Below are positions 5,137 through 11,601 of a stretch of 14,052 nucleotides of DNA, in pieces. Source of the stretch: Euzebyaceae bacterium (GTDB lineage Bacteria > Actinomycetota > Nitriliruptoria > Euzebyales > Egibacteraceae); contig JACCXR010000007.1 of the NCBI GenBank assembly GCA_013696915.1, positions 1 to 14,052 on the forward strand. Direction: 5' to 3'. The stretch's first letter is position 1; every line of letters starts with the position of its first letter. The notes under the pieces were generated by a model that was given only the letters and a program-made list of their open reading frames with translations, searched no databases and had not been told where the DNA came from. The translations under genes were made by a program, and so were the position numbers.

Positions 5137-7152
5137 TCAGCGGCGACCACTCGCGGCCATCCAGGCATCCAGCTCCGCGGCTGGGACCGGGGCGCTGAGG
5201 TAGAAGCCCTGCGCGACGTCGCAGCCGAAGCTGCCGAGCCGGTCCCACAGGAACTCGCTCTCGACGCCCTCGGCCACGACCTCCAGCCCCAGTCCACGGC
5301 CGAGGTCGATGATCGTCCGCACGATGACCTCGTCCGGCGCGCCGGCGACCAGGTTGACGACGAAGGACTTGTCGATCTTGATGACGTCGACCGGCAGGTG
5401 CTGCAGCTGGGTCAGCGATGTCGTCCCGGTCCCGAAGTCGTCGAGGGCGAGGACGACCCCCATGCGGTGCAGCTGGGTCAGCACATCCAGCGCCCGGGTC
5501 GGGTCGGACATGATCGCGCTCTCGGTGATCTCCAGTTCCACCCACCATGGCTCCAGCTCCCACCGGCGCAGCAGGCCGTCGACCAGCGCGGGGAAGCCGG
5601 GGTCCTGGAGGTCGCGCGCCGAGATGTTGACCGCCACGCGCAGGTCGAGGCCGCGGCGCCGCCATCGCGCGTTCTGCGCCAGCGCGGCGTCGAGGACGTA
5701 CCGGGTGAGCTTGCCCATCAGCCCCGTCTGCTCTGCGAGGGGGATGAAGGCGTCGGGGGCCACCAGGCCCCTGCCCGGCTGGTCCCATCGCACGAGCGCC
5801 TCGACCCCGAGCGTCTGCCCGGTCCGAAGCGTCACCTTGGGCTGGTAGTGCAGGACCAGGCTGCCCTGCTCGATCGCTTCGCGGAGCCCGACGATCAGCG
5901 TCATCCGGGTGGTCTGGCCGGAATCCTCGCCCGAGTACACCCGGTGGCCGCTGCGGGTCCGCTTCGCCTCGTACATCGCCGCGTCGGCGTGCCGGATGAG
6001 GCTCTCAGCGTCGTCGCCGTGCTCTGGGGTGAGGGCCACCCCGACGCTCCCCTCCACGCCCAGGGTCACATCACCGAAGGTGAAGGGACTCTCGATGACC
6101 GCCCTGAGCTTGGCCACGATCGGGTCCACAGCGTCGGCGTCGGCGACGTTCCAGAGCACCACGCCGTACTCGTCGCCGCCCAGCCGGGCGACGGTGTCGA
6201 CCTGGCGCAGGGTCGACTCCAGGCGGCGACCGATGTCGGACAGCAGCCGGTCGCCGGCGGGATGCCCGAGCGTGTCGTTGACCTCCTTGAAGCCGTCGAG
6301 GTCGATCATCATGACGGCCGTCCGCCGGCCCAGCCGCGTCGAGGCGACGATCGCCTGTTCCACGCGGTCGGTGAACAGGCCGCGGTTCGGCAGGCCGGTC
6401 AGCGGGTCGTGCAGGGCCTGGAACTCGCGTTCCAGGTAGATCGCCACGCTCTTGTAGACGGCCGCCATGGAGACGACGAACAGCGGCACCAGCGCCAGGC
6501 TGCGGTCGGCGGCGGCAGCGACGATGGGCGACAGGCTGAGCAGGACCGCTGCCGTCAGGGCCTGGAACCTCAGGTCACGCCGGAGCAGGTCGATCACCGA
6601 GGCCTGGGTGCCCCACGCGACGGCCACGACGGTGAGGAGCACGTTCGTGCCGTAGAAGGCGGCCGCCGCGAGGAGTGCCGCCGGCAGCTCGCGCGTGCCG
6701 AGCTCGATCGGCGCTCCGAAGGGCGCACCGCCGGTGAGCAGACCGAGGACGGCTCCAGCCGTGACCACCGACGTGGTCATCTGTGCGGCGTTGAACAGCA
6801 CCTTCCACGCGGGTTTGCGAAGGAGGATGTCGGCGGCGACCGACGACAGCGTGAGGGCGAGCATGGCCGCGGCGGTCCCCCGGCTGAGGAGGATCGCGAA
6901 GGCGAAGGTCGTCGACACCGTGATGACACCCTGATCGGCTCCGCGCGGCACCCGCAGCGGGTAGCGCTCGCCGACGACGACGAACGGCAGCAGCACGACG
7001 AACGGCCAGCCGAACTCGCTGACCTCCAGTCCCTGGAACACCGTGAGGACGGCGATGAACAGAGCGGCGCCCAGGGCCGAGACGCCGGCAATGTAGGTGG
7101 TGAACAGGCGAGGCCTGGCGCCGAGCACCTTCGCAACCCCTGTCGATCGCAC
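5137..7152 (-). CDS. Membrane-bound GGDEF-EAL protein (diguanylate cyclase/c-di-GMP phosphodiesterase)
   Basis: A 671-aa enzyme of cyclic-di-GMP turnover in the cytoplasmic membrane. Residues about 15-238 form roughly six or seven hydrophobic helices, an input domain I cannot assign to a named MASE family. The GGDEF domain spans about 243-405: HDPLTGLPNRGLF, MIDLDGFKEVND, and an intact GGDEY at 325-329. RQVD (316-319) five residues earlier fits the inhibitory RxxD I-site. The EAL domain spans about 415-665 with EAL at 451-453, N509, E541, DDFGTG (571-576), K592, E628/E631 and Q648 all present, so both activities look possible. The start is GTG 7152, although a GTG at 7128 has a better-placed AGGGG. 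A microprotein gene lies 40 bp upstream. Confidence 0.93.
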   Translation of the reverse strand: MRSTGVAKVLGARPRLFTTYIAGVSALGAALFIAVLTVFQGLEVSEFGWPFVVLLPFVVVGERYPLRVPRGADQGVITVSTTFAFAILLSRGTAAAMLALTLSSVAADILLRKPAWKVLFNAAQMTTSVVTAGAVLGLLTGGAPFGAPIELGTRELPAALLAAAAFYGTNVLLTVVAVAWGTQASVIDLLRRDLRFQALTAAVLLSLSPIVAAAADRSLALVPLFVVSMAAVYKSVAIYLEREFQALHDPLTGLPNRGLFTDRVEQAIVASTRLGRRTAVMMIDLDGFKEVNDTLGHPAGDRLLSDIGRRLESTLRQVDTVARLGGDEYGVVLWNVADADAVDPIVAKLRAVIESPFTFGDVTLGVEGSVGVALTPEHGDDAESLIRHADAAMYEAKRTRSGHRVYSGEDSGQTTRMTLIVGLREAIEQGSLVLHYQPKVTLRTGQTLGVEALVRWDQPGRGLVAPDAFIPLAEQTGLMGKLTRYVLDAALAQNARWRRRGLDLRVAVNISARDLQDPGFPALVDGLLRRWELEPWWVELEITESAIMSDPTRALDVLTQLHRMGVVLALDDFGTGTTSLTQLQHLPVDVIKIDKSFVVNLVAGAPDEVIVRTIIDLGRGLGLEVVAEGVESEFLWDRLGSFGCDVAQGFYLSAPVPAAELDAWMAASGRR

Positions 7153-7167
7153 CGCGGGACGGGACCG

Positions 7168-7189
7168 CTCCCAGCGTGCCCGCTGGGAG
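7168..7189 (-). terminator. Hairpin between the microprotein stop and the GGDEF-EAL start
   Basis: A perfect 9-bp inverted repeat (CTCCCAGCG, loop TGCC, CGCTGGGAG; arms 7168-7176 and 7181-7189) begins 3 nt after the TAA of the 28-aa gene. There is no U-run, so it is not a classical terminator. It could pause or terminate transcription, protect the upstream message, or separate expression of the two genes. Confidence 0.55.
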
Positions 7190-7192
7190 GCG

Positions 7193-7279
7193 TTACAGCT
7201 TGTAGGGCGCCCCGAGAACGAAGACGGCCATGGCGAGTGTGGAGATCGAGTAGACCAGCGAGAGCGTGCGCAGCTTCAT
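7193..7279 (-). CDS. 28-aa single-pass membrane microprotein (or leader peptide)
   Basis: A short gene that I do not recognise. The ATG at 7279 is preceded by AAGGAG with 6 nt spacing, an ideal ribosome-binding site. The product begins MKLRTLSLVY, has one hydrophobic helix (about residues 6-24, with SISTLAMAVFVLG) and ends APYKL-TAA. The positively charged N-terminus and short tail fit a membrane microprotein. It precedes the GGDEF-EAL gene on the same strand, so it may be a partner of that membrane enzyme or a leader peptide controlling it. Inverted repeats flank it on both sides: an SD-pairing leader upstream and a 9-bp hairpin just after the stop. Confidence comes from the ribosome-binding site and the coherent peptide, not from homology. 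Confidence 0.6.
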   Translation of the reverse strand: MKLRTLSLVYSISTLAMAVFVLGAPYKL

Positions 7280-7285
7280 GGTGGA

Positions 7286-7334
7286 CTCCTTCGAGGGGGC
7301 GGCCGGTCCGGGGTGACCGGCTGTCGTCAAGGAG
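7286..7334 (-). promoter_or_regulatory. Possible Shine-Dalgarno-sequestering leader of the microprotein gene
   Basis: In the minus-strand transcript the order is CUCCUU (7334-7329), then a perfect 7-bp hairpin GCCGGUC-ACCCCG-GACCGGC (7321-7302), then AAGGAG (7291-7286), the microprotein ribosome-binding site. CUCCUU is fully complementary to AAGGAG, and the internal hairpin would bring them together, hiding the site. This is a plausible translational switch. No known riboswitch class (including the c-di-GMP GEMM motifs) is recognised. The rest of the 264-bp divergent gap (7280-7543) holds an AT-rich patch at 7361-7375, a CACGTG-centred dyad (7345-7356) and repeat copy B. Confidence 0.45.
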
Positions 7335-7390
7335 GTGTTTCGGCGGGCACGTGTCCGGGCTTGAATGTTTTCTTCCGGCTCTCCAGCGTT

Positions 7391-7469
7391 CCACGGCGGT
7401 CGCACGCGCGACCGCCACCACCGAGGCACGGGAATCGCCTCGGACGATCCTCGGCGATGCACGGCTCAG
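7391..7469 (-). repeat. Interspersed two-hairpin repeat, copy B
   Basis: Read on the minus strand this 79-bp copy runs from CTGAGCCGTGCATCGCCGAG through CGTCCGAGGCGATTC and CCTCGGTGGT to GGCGGTCGC-GCGT-GCGACCGCC and GTGG. It matches copies A and C over its whole length with scattered substitutions. It lies between the divergent microprotein and DUF5317 genes, outside both coding regions. Confidence 0.9.
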
Positions 7470-7543
7470 CGTACGGCGCATCCTGCCGATGAGAGCGCCT
7501 GGCCGCGGCGCTCCGCCCCACCCCTGCCCGAAGGAGCCGGTCC

Positions 7544-8092
7544 ATGGTGCTCATCCCGCTCGTCCTGCTGGCCGTCGCCACGGTCCCGCTCGCCGGCGGC
7601 CGGTTGCCGGCGCTGCTCGGTCTGTGCTTCCGGGCGACGTGGGTGCTGTGGCTGGCCTTGGCGCTCCAGGTCGCGGCGCTGACCTGGCCGGGCCGTGCGA
7701 CGGGTCTGCACGTGGCGGCACACCTGTCGTCCTACGGCCTCGCCGGCGTTTTCGTGTGGGCCAACCGCCGAGTCCCCGGCGTCGCCGTGCTGGGCCTCGG
7801 AGGCCTGCTCAACGCGCTGCCGATCGCGGCCAACGGCGGGGTCATGCCGGCCAGACCCGGCGCGCTGGCGGCCGCGGGGGTCGCGCCGGCCACGGACCGG
7901 TTCGCCAACTCCGCGGCGATCGAGGGTGCACGCCTGCCCCTCCTCGGCGACGTGTTCGCCCTGCCGTCGTCCTGGCCGCTCGCCACCGTCTTCAGCGCCG
8001 GAGACGTCGTGCTGCTCGCCGGCGCTCTCGTCCTGCTGCACCGCACGTGCGGGAGCCGGCTGGCCCGGCGCCGGATGGCGGCTACTGGATGA
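7544..8092 (+). CDS. DUF5317 family membrane protein
   Basis: A 182-aa integral membrane protein of unknown function. It shows the DUF5317 layout: a hydrophobic N-terminal helix with GGRLPALL (about 2-26), helices at about 30-47 and 56-72, NRRVPGVAVLGLGGLLNALPIAANGGVMPAR in two parts (about 74-104), and TRLP-like ARLPLLGDVFALPSSWPLATVFSAGDVVLL near the C-terminus. The conserved ANGG-MP and FS-GD segments are visible. The ATG at 7544 has AAGGAG 7 nt upstream. Its 3' end overlaps the convergent rseP gene by 11 bp, with no terminator between them. The neighbours do not reveal its role. Repeat copy B lies about 75 bp upstream of the start. Confidence 0.8.
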   Translation: MVLIPLVLLAVATVPLAGGRLPALLGLCFRATWVLWLALALQVAALTWPGRATGLHVAAHLSSYGLAGVFVWANRRVPGVAVLGLGGLLNALPIAANGGVMPARPGALAAAGVAPATDRFANSAAIEGARLPLLGDVFALPSSWPLATVFSAGDVVLLAGALVLLHRTCGSRLARRRMAATG

Positions 8093-9218
8093 GCTCCGAC
8101 GCCGGCTTGGTGATGTCGACGTAGAGGGCGGTGAGGCTGAGCACGACGAAGAACAGGATCACCGCGAGCGCGACCGGGGTCACGACCGAGGGGTCGAGGC
8201 GCCAGGTCGGCCGTTTGCCGCGCAGGCGTCGCACGCCGTTGACGGACTGCTCGACGCCGAGCACCGCCAGGTGCCCGCCGTCCAGCGGCGGCAGCGGCAG
8301 GATGTTCAGGATTCCCAGGACGATGTTGAGGTTCGCGAGCAGGCCCAGCACGGCGAAGACGTCGCCCGCGGCCCCTGCGGCGTTCACGACCTGACCGATG
8401 CCGACCAGGCTGACCGGGCCGCTCGCGTCGCGCGGTCCCTGGTCGCCGATCGAGCCCAGCCAGTTCGACAGGCCGGTGGGGCTGAAGACCTCGGCCAGGC
8501 CGCGGAAGGTGAGCCGTGTGAGCTCGACGACCGAGAAGTCGCCGGCGACCGTGCCGACCAGGGCCTCGCCGGCCGGCAGCCGCTGGTTGACCGCCGTCGG
8601 GGCGACCCCGAGGAAGCCCTGGCGCTCTCCGTCGGGGGTTTCCTCGGCCACCGTCACGCTCAGCTCGGTCCGGCTGCCGTCGCGGTCGACGACCAGCGGG
8701 ATGGTCGCGCCGCCGCGTGCCGTGACGAGTTCGCGGACCGACTCGAAGTCACTCGTCGCGACGCCGTCGACCGCGACGATCGCGTCGCCCTGCTGCAGCC
8801 CGGCGCGCTGAGCGGGGCTGTCGTCGGTCACGAAGTCCACGACGTTGGAGGCCGACGGCAGGCCGACGAATGCCAGGGCGCAGAACAGCAGCACGACCGC
8901 GACGAGGAAATGCGTCGCCGAGCCCGCCGCCAGCACGATCGCGCGCTTCCACGCCGCCTGCTCGTGGAAGGTCCGGCCGGCGTCGGCGGGATCGACCTCC
9001 TCGTACTGGCTCATGCCGAGGATCTTCACGAAGCCGCCGGCAGGGATGGCCTTGACGCCGTACTCCGTCTCGCCGCGGCGCACGGACCACAGCGTGGGGC
9101 CGAAGCCGAGGAAGAATTTCTCGACCTTCATGCCGAACAGCTTGGCGGTCGCGTAGTGCCCGAACTCGTGGAACATGATGACCACGATCAGGCTCGCGAC
9201 GAACATCGCGACGAACAT
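8082..9218 (-). CDS. rseP: RseP-like site-2 protease (M50 membrane zinc metalloprotease)
   Basis: A 378-aa intramembrane protease that cuts membrane-anchored anti-sigma factors or signal peptides. Helix 1 carries the zinc motif HEFGH (17-21). A PDZ domain follows (about 122-200, with SPAQRAGLQQGDAIVAVDGV). The C-terminal helices contain NLNIVLGILNILPLPPLDGG, whose LDG (312-314) supplies the third metal ligand. A last hydrophobic helix is at about 346-367. The ATG at 9218 is preceded by GGGAGGTAGGAGG. It is 7 bp from the dxr stop, in the pyrH-frr-cdsA-rlmN-dxr-rseP operon. The 3' end overlaps the convergent DUF5317 gene. The substrate is not identifiable from this window. Confidence 0.93.
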   Translation of the reverse strand: MFVAMFVASLIVVIMFHEFGHYATAKLFGMKVEKFFLGFGPTLWSVRRGETEYGVKAIPAGGFVKILGMSQYEEVDPADAGRTFHEQAAWKRAIVLAAGSATHFLVAVVLLFCALAFVGLPSASNVVDFVTDDSPAQRAGLQQGDAIVAVDGVATSDFESVRELVTARGGATIPLVVDRDGSRTELSVTVAEETPDGERQGFLGVAPTAVNQRLPAGEALVGTVAGDFSVVELTRLTFRGLAEVFSPTGLSNWLGSIGDQGPRDASGPVSLVGIGQVVNAAGAAGDVFAVLGLLANLNIVLGILNILPLPPLDGGHLAVLGVEQSVNGVRRLRGKRPTWRLDPSVVTPVALAVILFFVVLSLTALYVDITKPASELIQ

Positions 9219-9225
9219 CGGCCTC

Positions 9226-10383
9226 CTACCTCCCTCGCCGCTCGATCCGGTGCCGCGCGCGCGTCCGGGCCCGCTCCTCGGCTTCGAGGACGGCGCCGAG
9301 GTCGAGCGGTCCTCCCCCGGTGTGCTCCTCCAAGACTGCCTCCACGACCGCGGCGATGCCGAGGAACGGGATGCGCCCGCCGAGAAAGGCCCCGACCGCC
9401 TCCTCGTTCGCCGCGTTGAGGACCCCAGGATAGGTGGCGCCACGGCGGCCGGCCTCCACGGCGAGGTGCACCATCGGGAAGGTCTGGCGGTCGAGGGGCT
9501 CGAACTCCAGCGTGGCGGCGGCGGTCCAGTCCATCCGGGCGGGGGCGTGCGGCAGCCGGTCCGGCCAGCCGAGCGCCAGCTGGATCGGCAGGCGCATGTC
9601 CGGCGGCGAGAGCTGGGCGAGGACGGCGCCGTCGCAGAACTCGACCATCGCGTGGACGATCGACTGCGGGTGGACGACCACGTCGATGCGGTCGAAGTCG
9701 ATGCCGAACAGCAGGTGGGCCTCGATGACCTCCAGGCCCTTGTTCGCCATGGTCGCCGAGTTCACGGTGATGACGGCGCCCATGTCCCAGGTCGGGTGAG
9801 CGAGCGCGTCGTCGATGCTGACGTCGGCGAGCTCGGAACGGGTGCGGCCGCGGAACGGCCCTCCCGAGGCGGTGACGACGAGCCGGGCGACCTCGGCCGC
9901 GGTGCCGCCTCGCAGGCACTGCGCCAGAGCCATGTGCTCGCTGTCCACCGGCACGAGCTGGCCGGCGCGGGCCGCGTCGAGGACGAGCTGCCCGCCGACG
10001 ATGAGCGACTCCTTGTTCGCGAGCGCCAGGCGGCTGCCCGCCCCGAGCGCTGCCAGGGTCGCCGGGAGGCCCCGGGAGCCGACCATGCCGTTGAGCACCA
10101 CGTCGGCGCCGGCGCCCGCGAGTTCCAGCACCCCGTCGGCCCCGCCGAGCACCTCGACACCGGCGCCGAGTGCGCGCCGCGCCCGCGCTGCAGCGGCCTC
10201 GTCGGCGAGCGCCACCCGCGGGACGCGCAGCCGGCGGGCCTGCCGGACCAGCAGTTCGTCGTTCGTCCCCGCGGCCAGCCCCGACACCGTGAAGCGGTCG
10301 GCGTGCGACGCGATGACGTCCAGCGTCTGCGTCCCGACGGAGCCCGTCGCCCCGAGCACGGCGACGGACGTGGGGTCGCTCAC
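9226..10383 (-). CDS. dxr: 1-deoxy-D-xylulose 5-phosphate reductoisomerase
   Basis: DXR (IspC) converts DXP to MEP with NADPH and a divalent metal, the committed MEP-pathway step. The 385-aa product has the nucleotide-binding GATGSVG (11-17), NKESLIVGG (123-131), and metal ligands in VDSEH (D147, E149) and NKGLEVIEA (E218). It also has the substrate loop TASGGPFRG (171-179) and HPTWDMGAVITVNSATM. The GTG start at 10383 overlaps the rlmN stop by 4 bp (GTGA), with only a weak ribosome-binding site, so coupling to rlmN translation is likely. It lies directly upstream of rseP in the operon. ispG, of the same pathway, lies on the far side of the accessory block. Confidence 0.96.
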   Translation of the reverse strand: MSDPTSVAVLGATGSVGTQTLDVIASHADRFTVSGLAAGTNDELLVRQARRLRVPRVALADEAAAARARRALGAGVEVLGGADGVLELAGAGADVVLNGMVGSRGLPATLAALGAGSRLALANKESLIVGGQLVLDAARAGQLVPVDSEHMALAQCLRGGTAAEVARLVVTASGGPFRGRTRSELADVSIDDALAHPTWDMGAVITVNSATMANKGLEVIEAHLLFGIDFDRIDVVVHPQSIVHAMVEFCDGAVLAQLSPPDMRLPIQLALGWPDRLPHAPARMDWTAAATLEFEPLDRQTFPMVHLAVEAGRRGATYPGVLNAANEEAVGAFLGGRIPFLGIAAVVEAVLEEHTGGGPLDLGAVLEAEERARTRARHRIERRGR

Positions 10384-11510
10384 CGCCGGTCGGCGTCTGC
10401 GGCGACCGCCGACACCCGCTCGGCCGCGCCGACGGCGGCGGGCAGGACCTTCCCGCTCGCGACCGCGTACGAGGCGTAGAGCTGCCCGCAGGCCGCGTCG
10501 ATGTCCCCGCCGCGGTTGCGCCGGATGGTCGTCGGCACCCCGGCGCGCTCCAGGACGCCGGCGAACGCCCGCTGCGCGGGCACCGGCGGCGCGGTCCACG
10601 GCACGGCCGGGGTCGGGTTCATCGGGATGAGGTTGACGTGGCACCCCATGTCGCCCACGAGCGCGGCGAGCGCCCGGGCCTGCCCCATCGCCGCGTTGAC
10701 GCCGTCGATGAGGACGTACTCGAAGGTCAGGCGGCGCCCGGTCGCGGCGCGGTACCCGCGGCACGCCTCGAGCAGCTCGGCGAGCGGGTGCTGGCGGTTG
10801 ACCGGCACGAGGTCGTCGCGTAGCCGGTCGTCGGGGGCGTGGAGGCTGACGGCCAACGTGATCGGCAGGCCGAGGCCGGTCAGGCGGCGGATGCCCGGCA
10901 CGAGGCCCACGGTCGACACCGTGATCGAACGGGCCGACAGGCCGAGTCCCGCCTGGTCGACCAGCCACCGGACGGCGGCGACCGTGGCGTCGAGGTTGGC
11001 GAGCGGCTCCCCCATGCCCATGAACACGACGTTCGTCACGTGGTCTACAGCGCCCGGCACGGCGGCCTCGCCCGCGGCGAGCAGGCGCTGCATGACCGTG
11101 ACCTGGCGCAGGATCTCGCCGACCGTGAGCTGCCGGCGGAAGCCCGCCTGGCCGGTCGCGCAGAAGGGGCAGCCCAGCGCGCACCCGGCCTGGGTCGAGA
11201 TGCACACCGTCGCGCGGGCGGCCCGGCCGCTCGTGCGCGGGTAGAGCATGAGCACGCTCTCGACCGCCTCCCCGCCCCCGCACTCGAGCAGCACCTTCCG
11301 GGTCAGGCCGCCGTCGGCCGTGGAGATGCGCAGGACGCGCGGAGCGGGTGCGAGCCGGGCCCCGAGCCGTTCGCGCAGCTCCTGCGGGAGGTCGGTCATC
11401 CCGGCTGGGTCGTCGATGCCCCTGGCGAGCCAGGACCGCACCTGGCGGAGCCGGTAGGGCGGCTCGCCGGCGAGCAGCGCCGGCAGCGTGCCGGGGTCGT
11501 AGGCATCCAC
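10380..11510 (-). CDS. rlmN: Dual-specificity 23S rRNA/tRNA adenine-C2 methyltransferase RlmN
   Basis: A 376-aa radical-SAM enzyme that methylates A2503 of 23S rRNA (E. coli numbering) and A37 of some tRNAs. The cluster motif C110-ALG-C114-PF-C117 is intact. C103, seven residues earlier, matches the conserved cysteine of E. coli RlmN, and GGDIDAACGQL supplies the methyl-accepting C341. GMGEPL (165-170) binds SAM. The GTG start at 11510 lies immediately beside repeat copy C: the start codon belongs to a CTGAGCCGTG half-unit, and the only ribosome-binding site (GGAG, 10 nt upstream) is in the repeat edge. Expression could therefore depend on the repeat. The stop overlaps dxr by 4 bp. Confidence 0.95.
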   Translation of the reverse strand: MDAYDPGTLPALLAGEPPYRLRQVRSWLARGIDDPAGMTDLPQELRERLGARLAPAPRVLRISTADGGLTRKVLLECGGGEAVESVLMLYPRTSGRAARATVCISTQAGCALGCPFCATGQAGFRRQLTVGEILRQVTVMQRLLAAGEAAVPGAVDHVTNVVFMGMGEPLANLDATVAAVRWLVDQAGLGLSARSITVSTVGLVPGIRRLTGLGLPITLAVSLHAPDDRLRDDLVPVNRQHPLAELLEACRGYRAATGRRLTFEYVLIDGVNAAMGQARALAALVGDMGCHVNLIPMNPTPAVPWTAPPVPAQRAFAGVLERAGVPTTIRRNRGGDIDAACGQLYASYAVASGKVLPAAVGAAERVSAVAADADRR

Positions 11511-11601
11511 GGCTCAGCATCTCCATGGCGGTCGCTGCGCGACCGCCCCCATCGAGGTCATGAGAATCGCCTCGGACGAGCCTCGGCGTTTCACGGCTCA
11601 G
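11504..11601 (-). repeat. Interspersed two-hairpin repeat, copy C, with a partial second unit
   Basis: The main unit (11601-11523 on the minus strand) reads CTGAGCCGTGAAACGCC, then GAGGCTCGTCCGAGGC, GATTCTCATGACCTCGATGG and GGCGGTCGC-GCA-GCGACCGCC-ATGG. A partial restart, CTGAGCCGTGGATG (11517-11504), follows. It fills the whole cdsA-rlmN gap: the cdsA TGA is in the first CTGA and the rlmN GTG is in the second CCGTG. Confidence 0.9.

Noticed and set aside
7286..7380. Known c-di-GMP (GEMM) riboswitch before the GGDEF-EAL gene
   Set aside because: I could not find the GEMM core or its tetraloop arrangement; only SD-pairing and simple hairpins are visible.
5398..8124. 908-aa open frame on the plus strand opposite the GGDEF-EAL gene
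   Set aside because: High-G+C shadow frame. Its translation is low-complexity (Asp/Val/Gly/Arg-rich), lacks domains and covers the clear GGDEF-EAL motifs on the other strand.
9226..11526. Single 766-aa minus-strand frame, as if a fusion upstream of dxr
   Set aside because: The upstream half is an out-of-frame reading of rlmN. dxr has its own GTG overlapping the rlmN stop, so there is no fusion.
4282..11601. Composite transposon bounded by repeat copies A and C
   Set aside because: The copies carry no transposase, no target duplications could be seen, and the interval would include rseP, dxr and rlmN in normal synteny.
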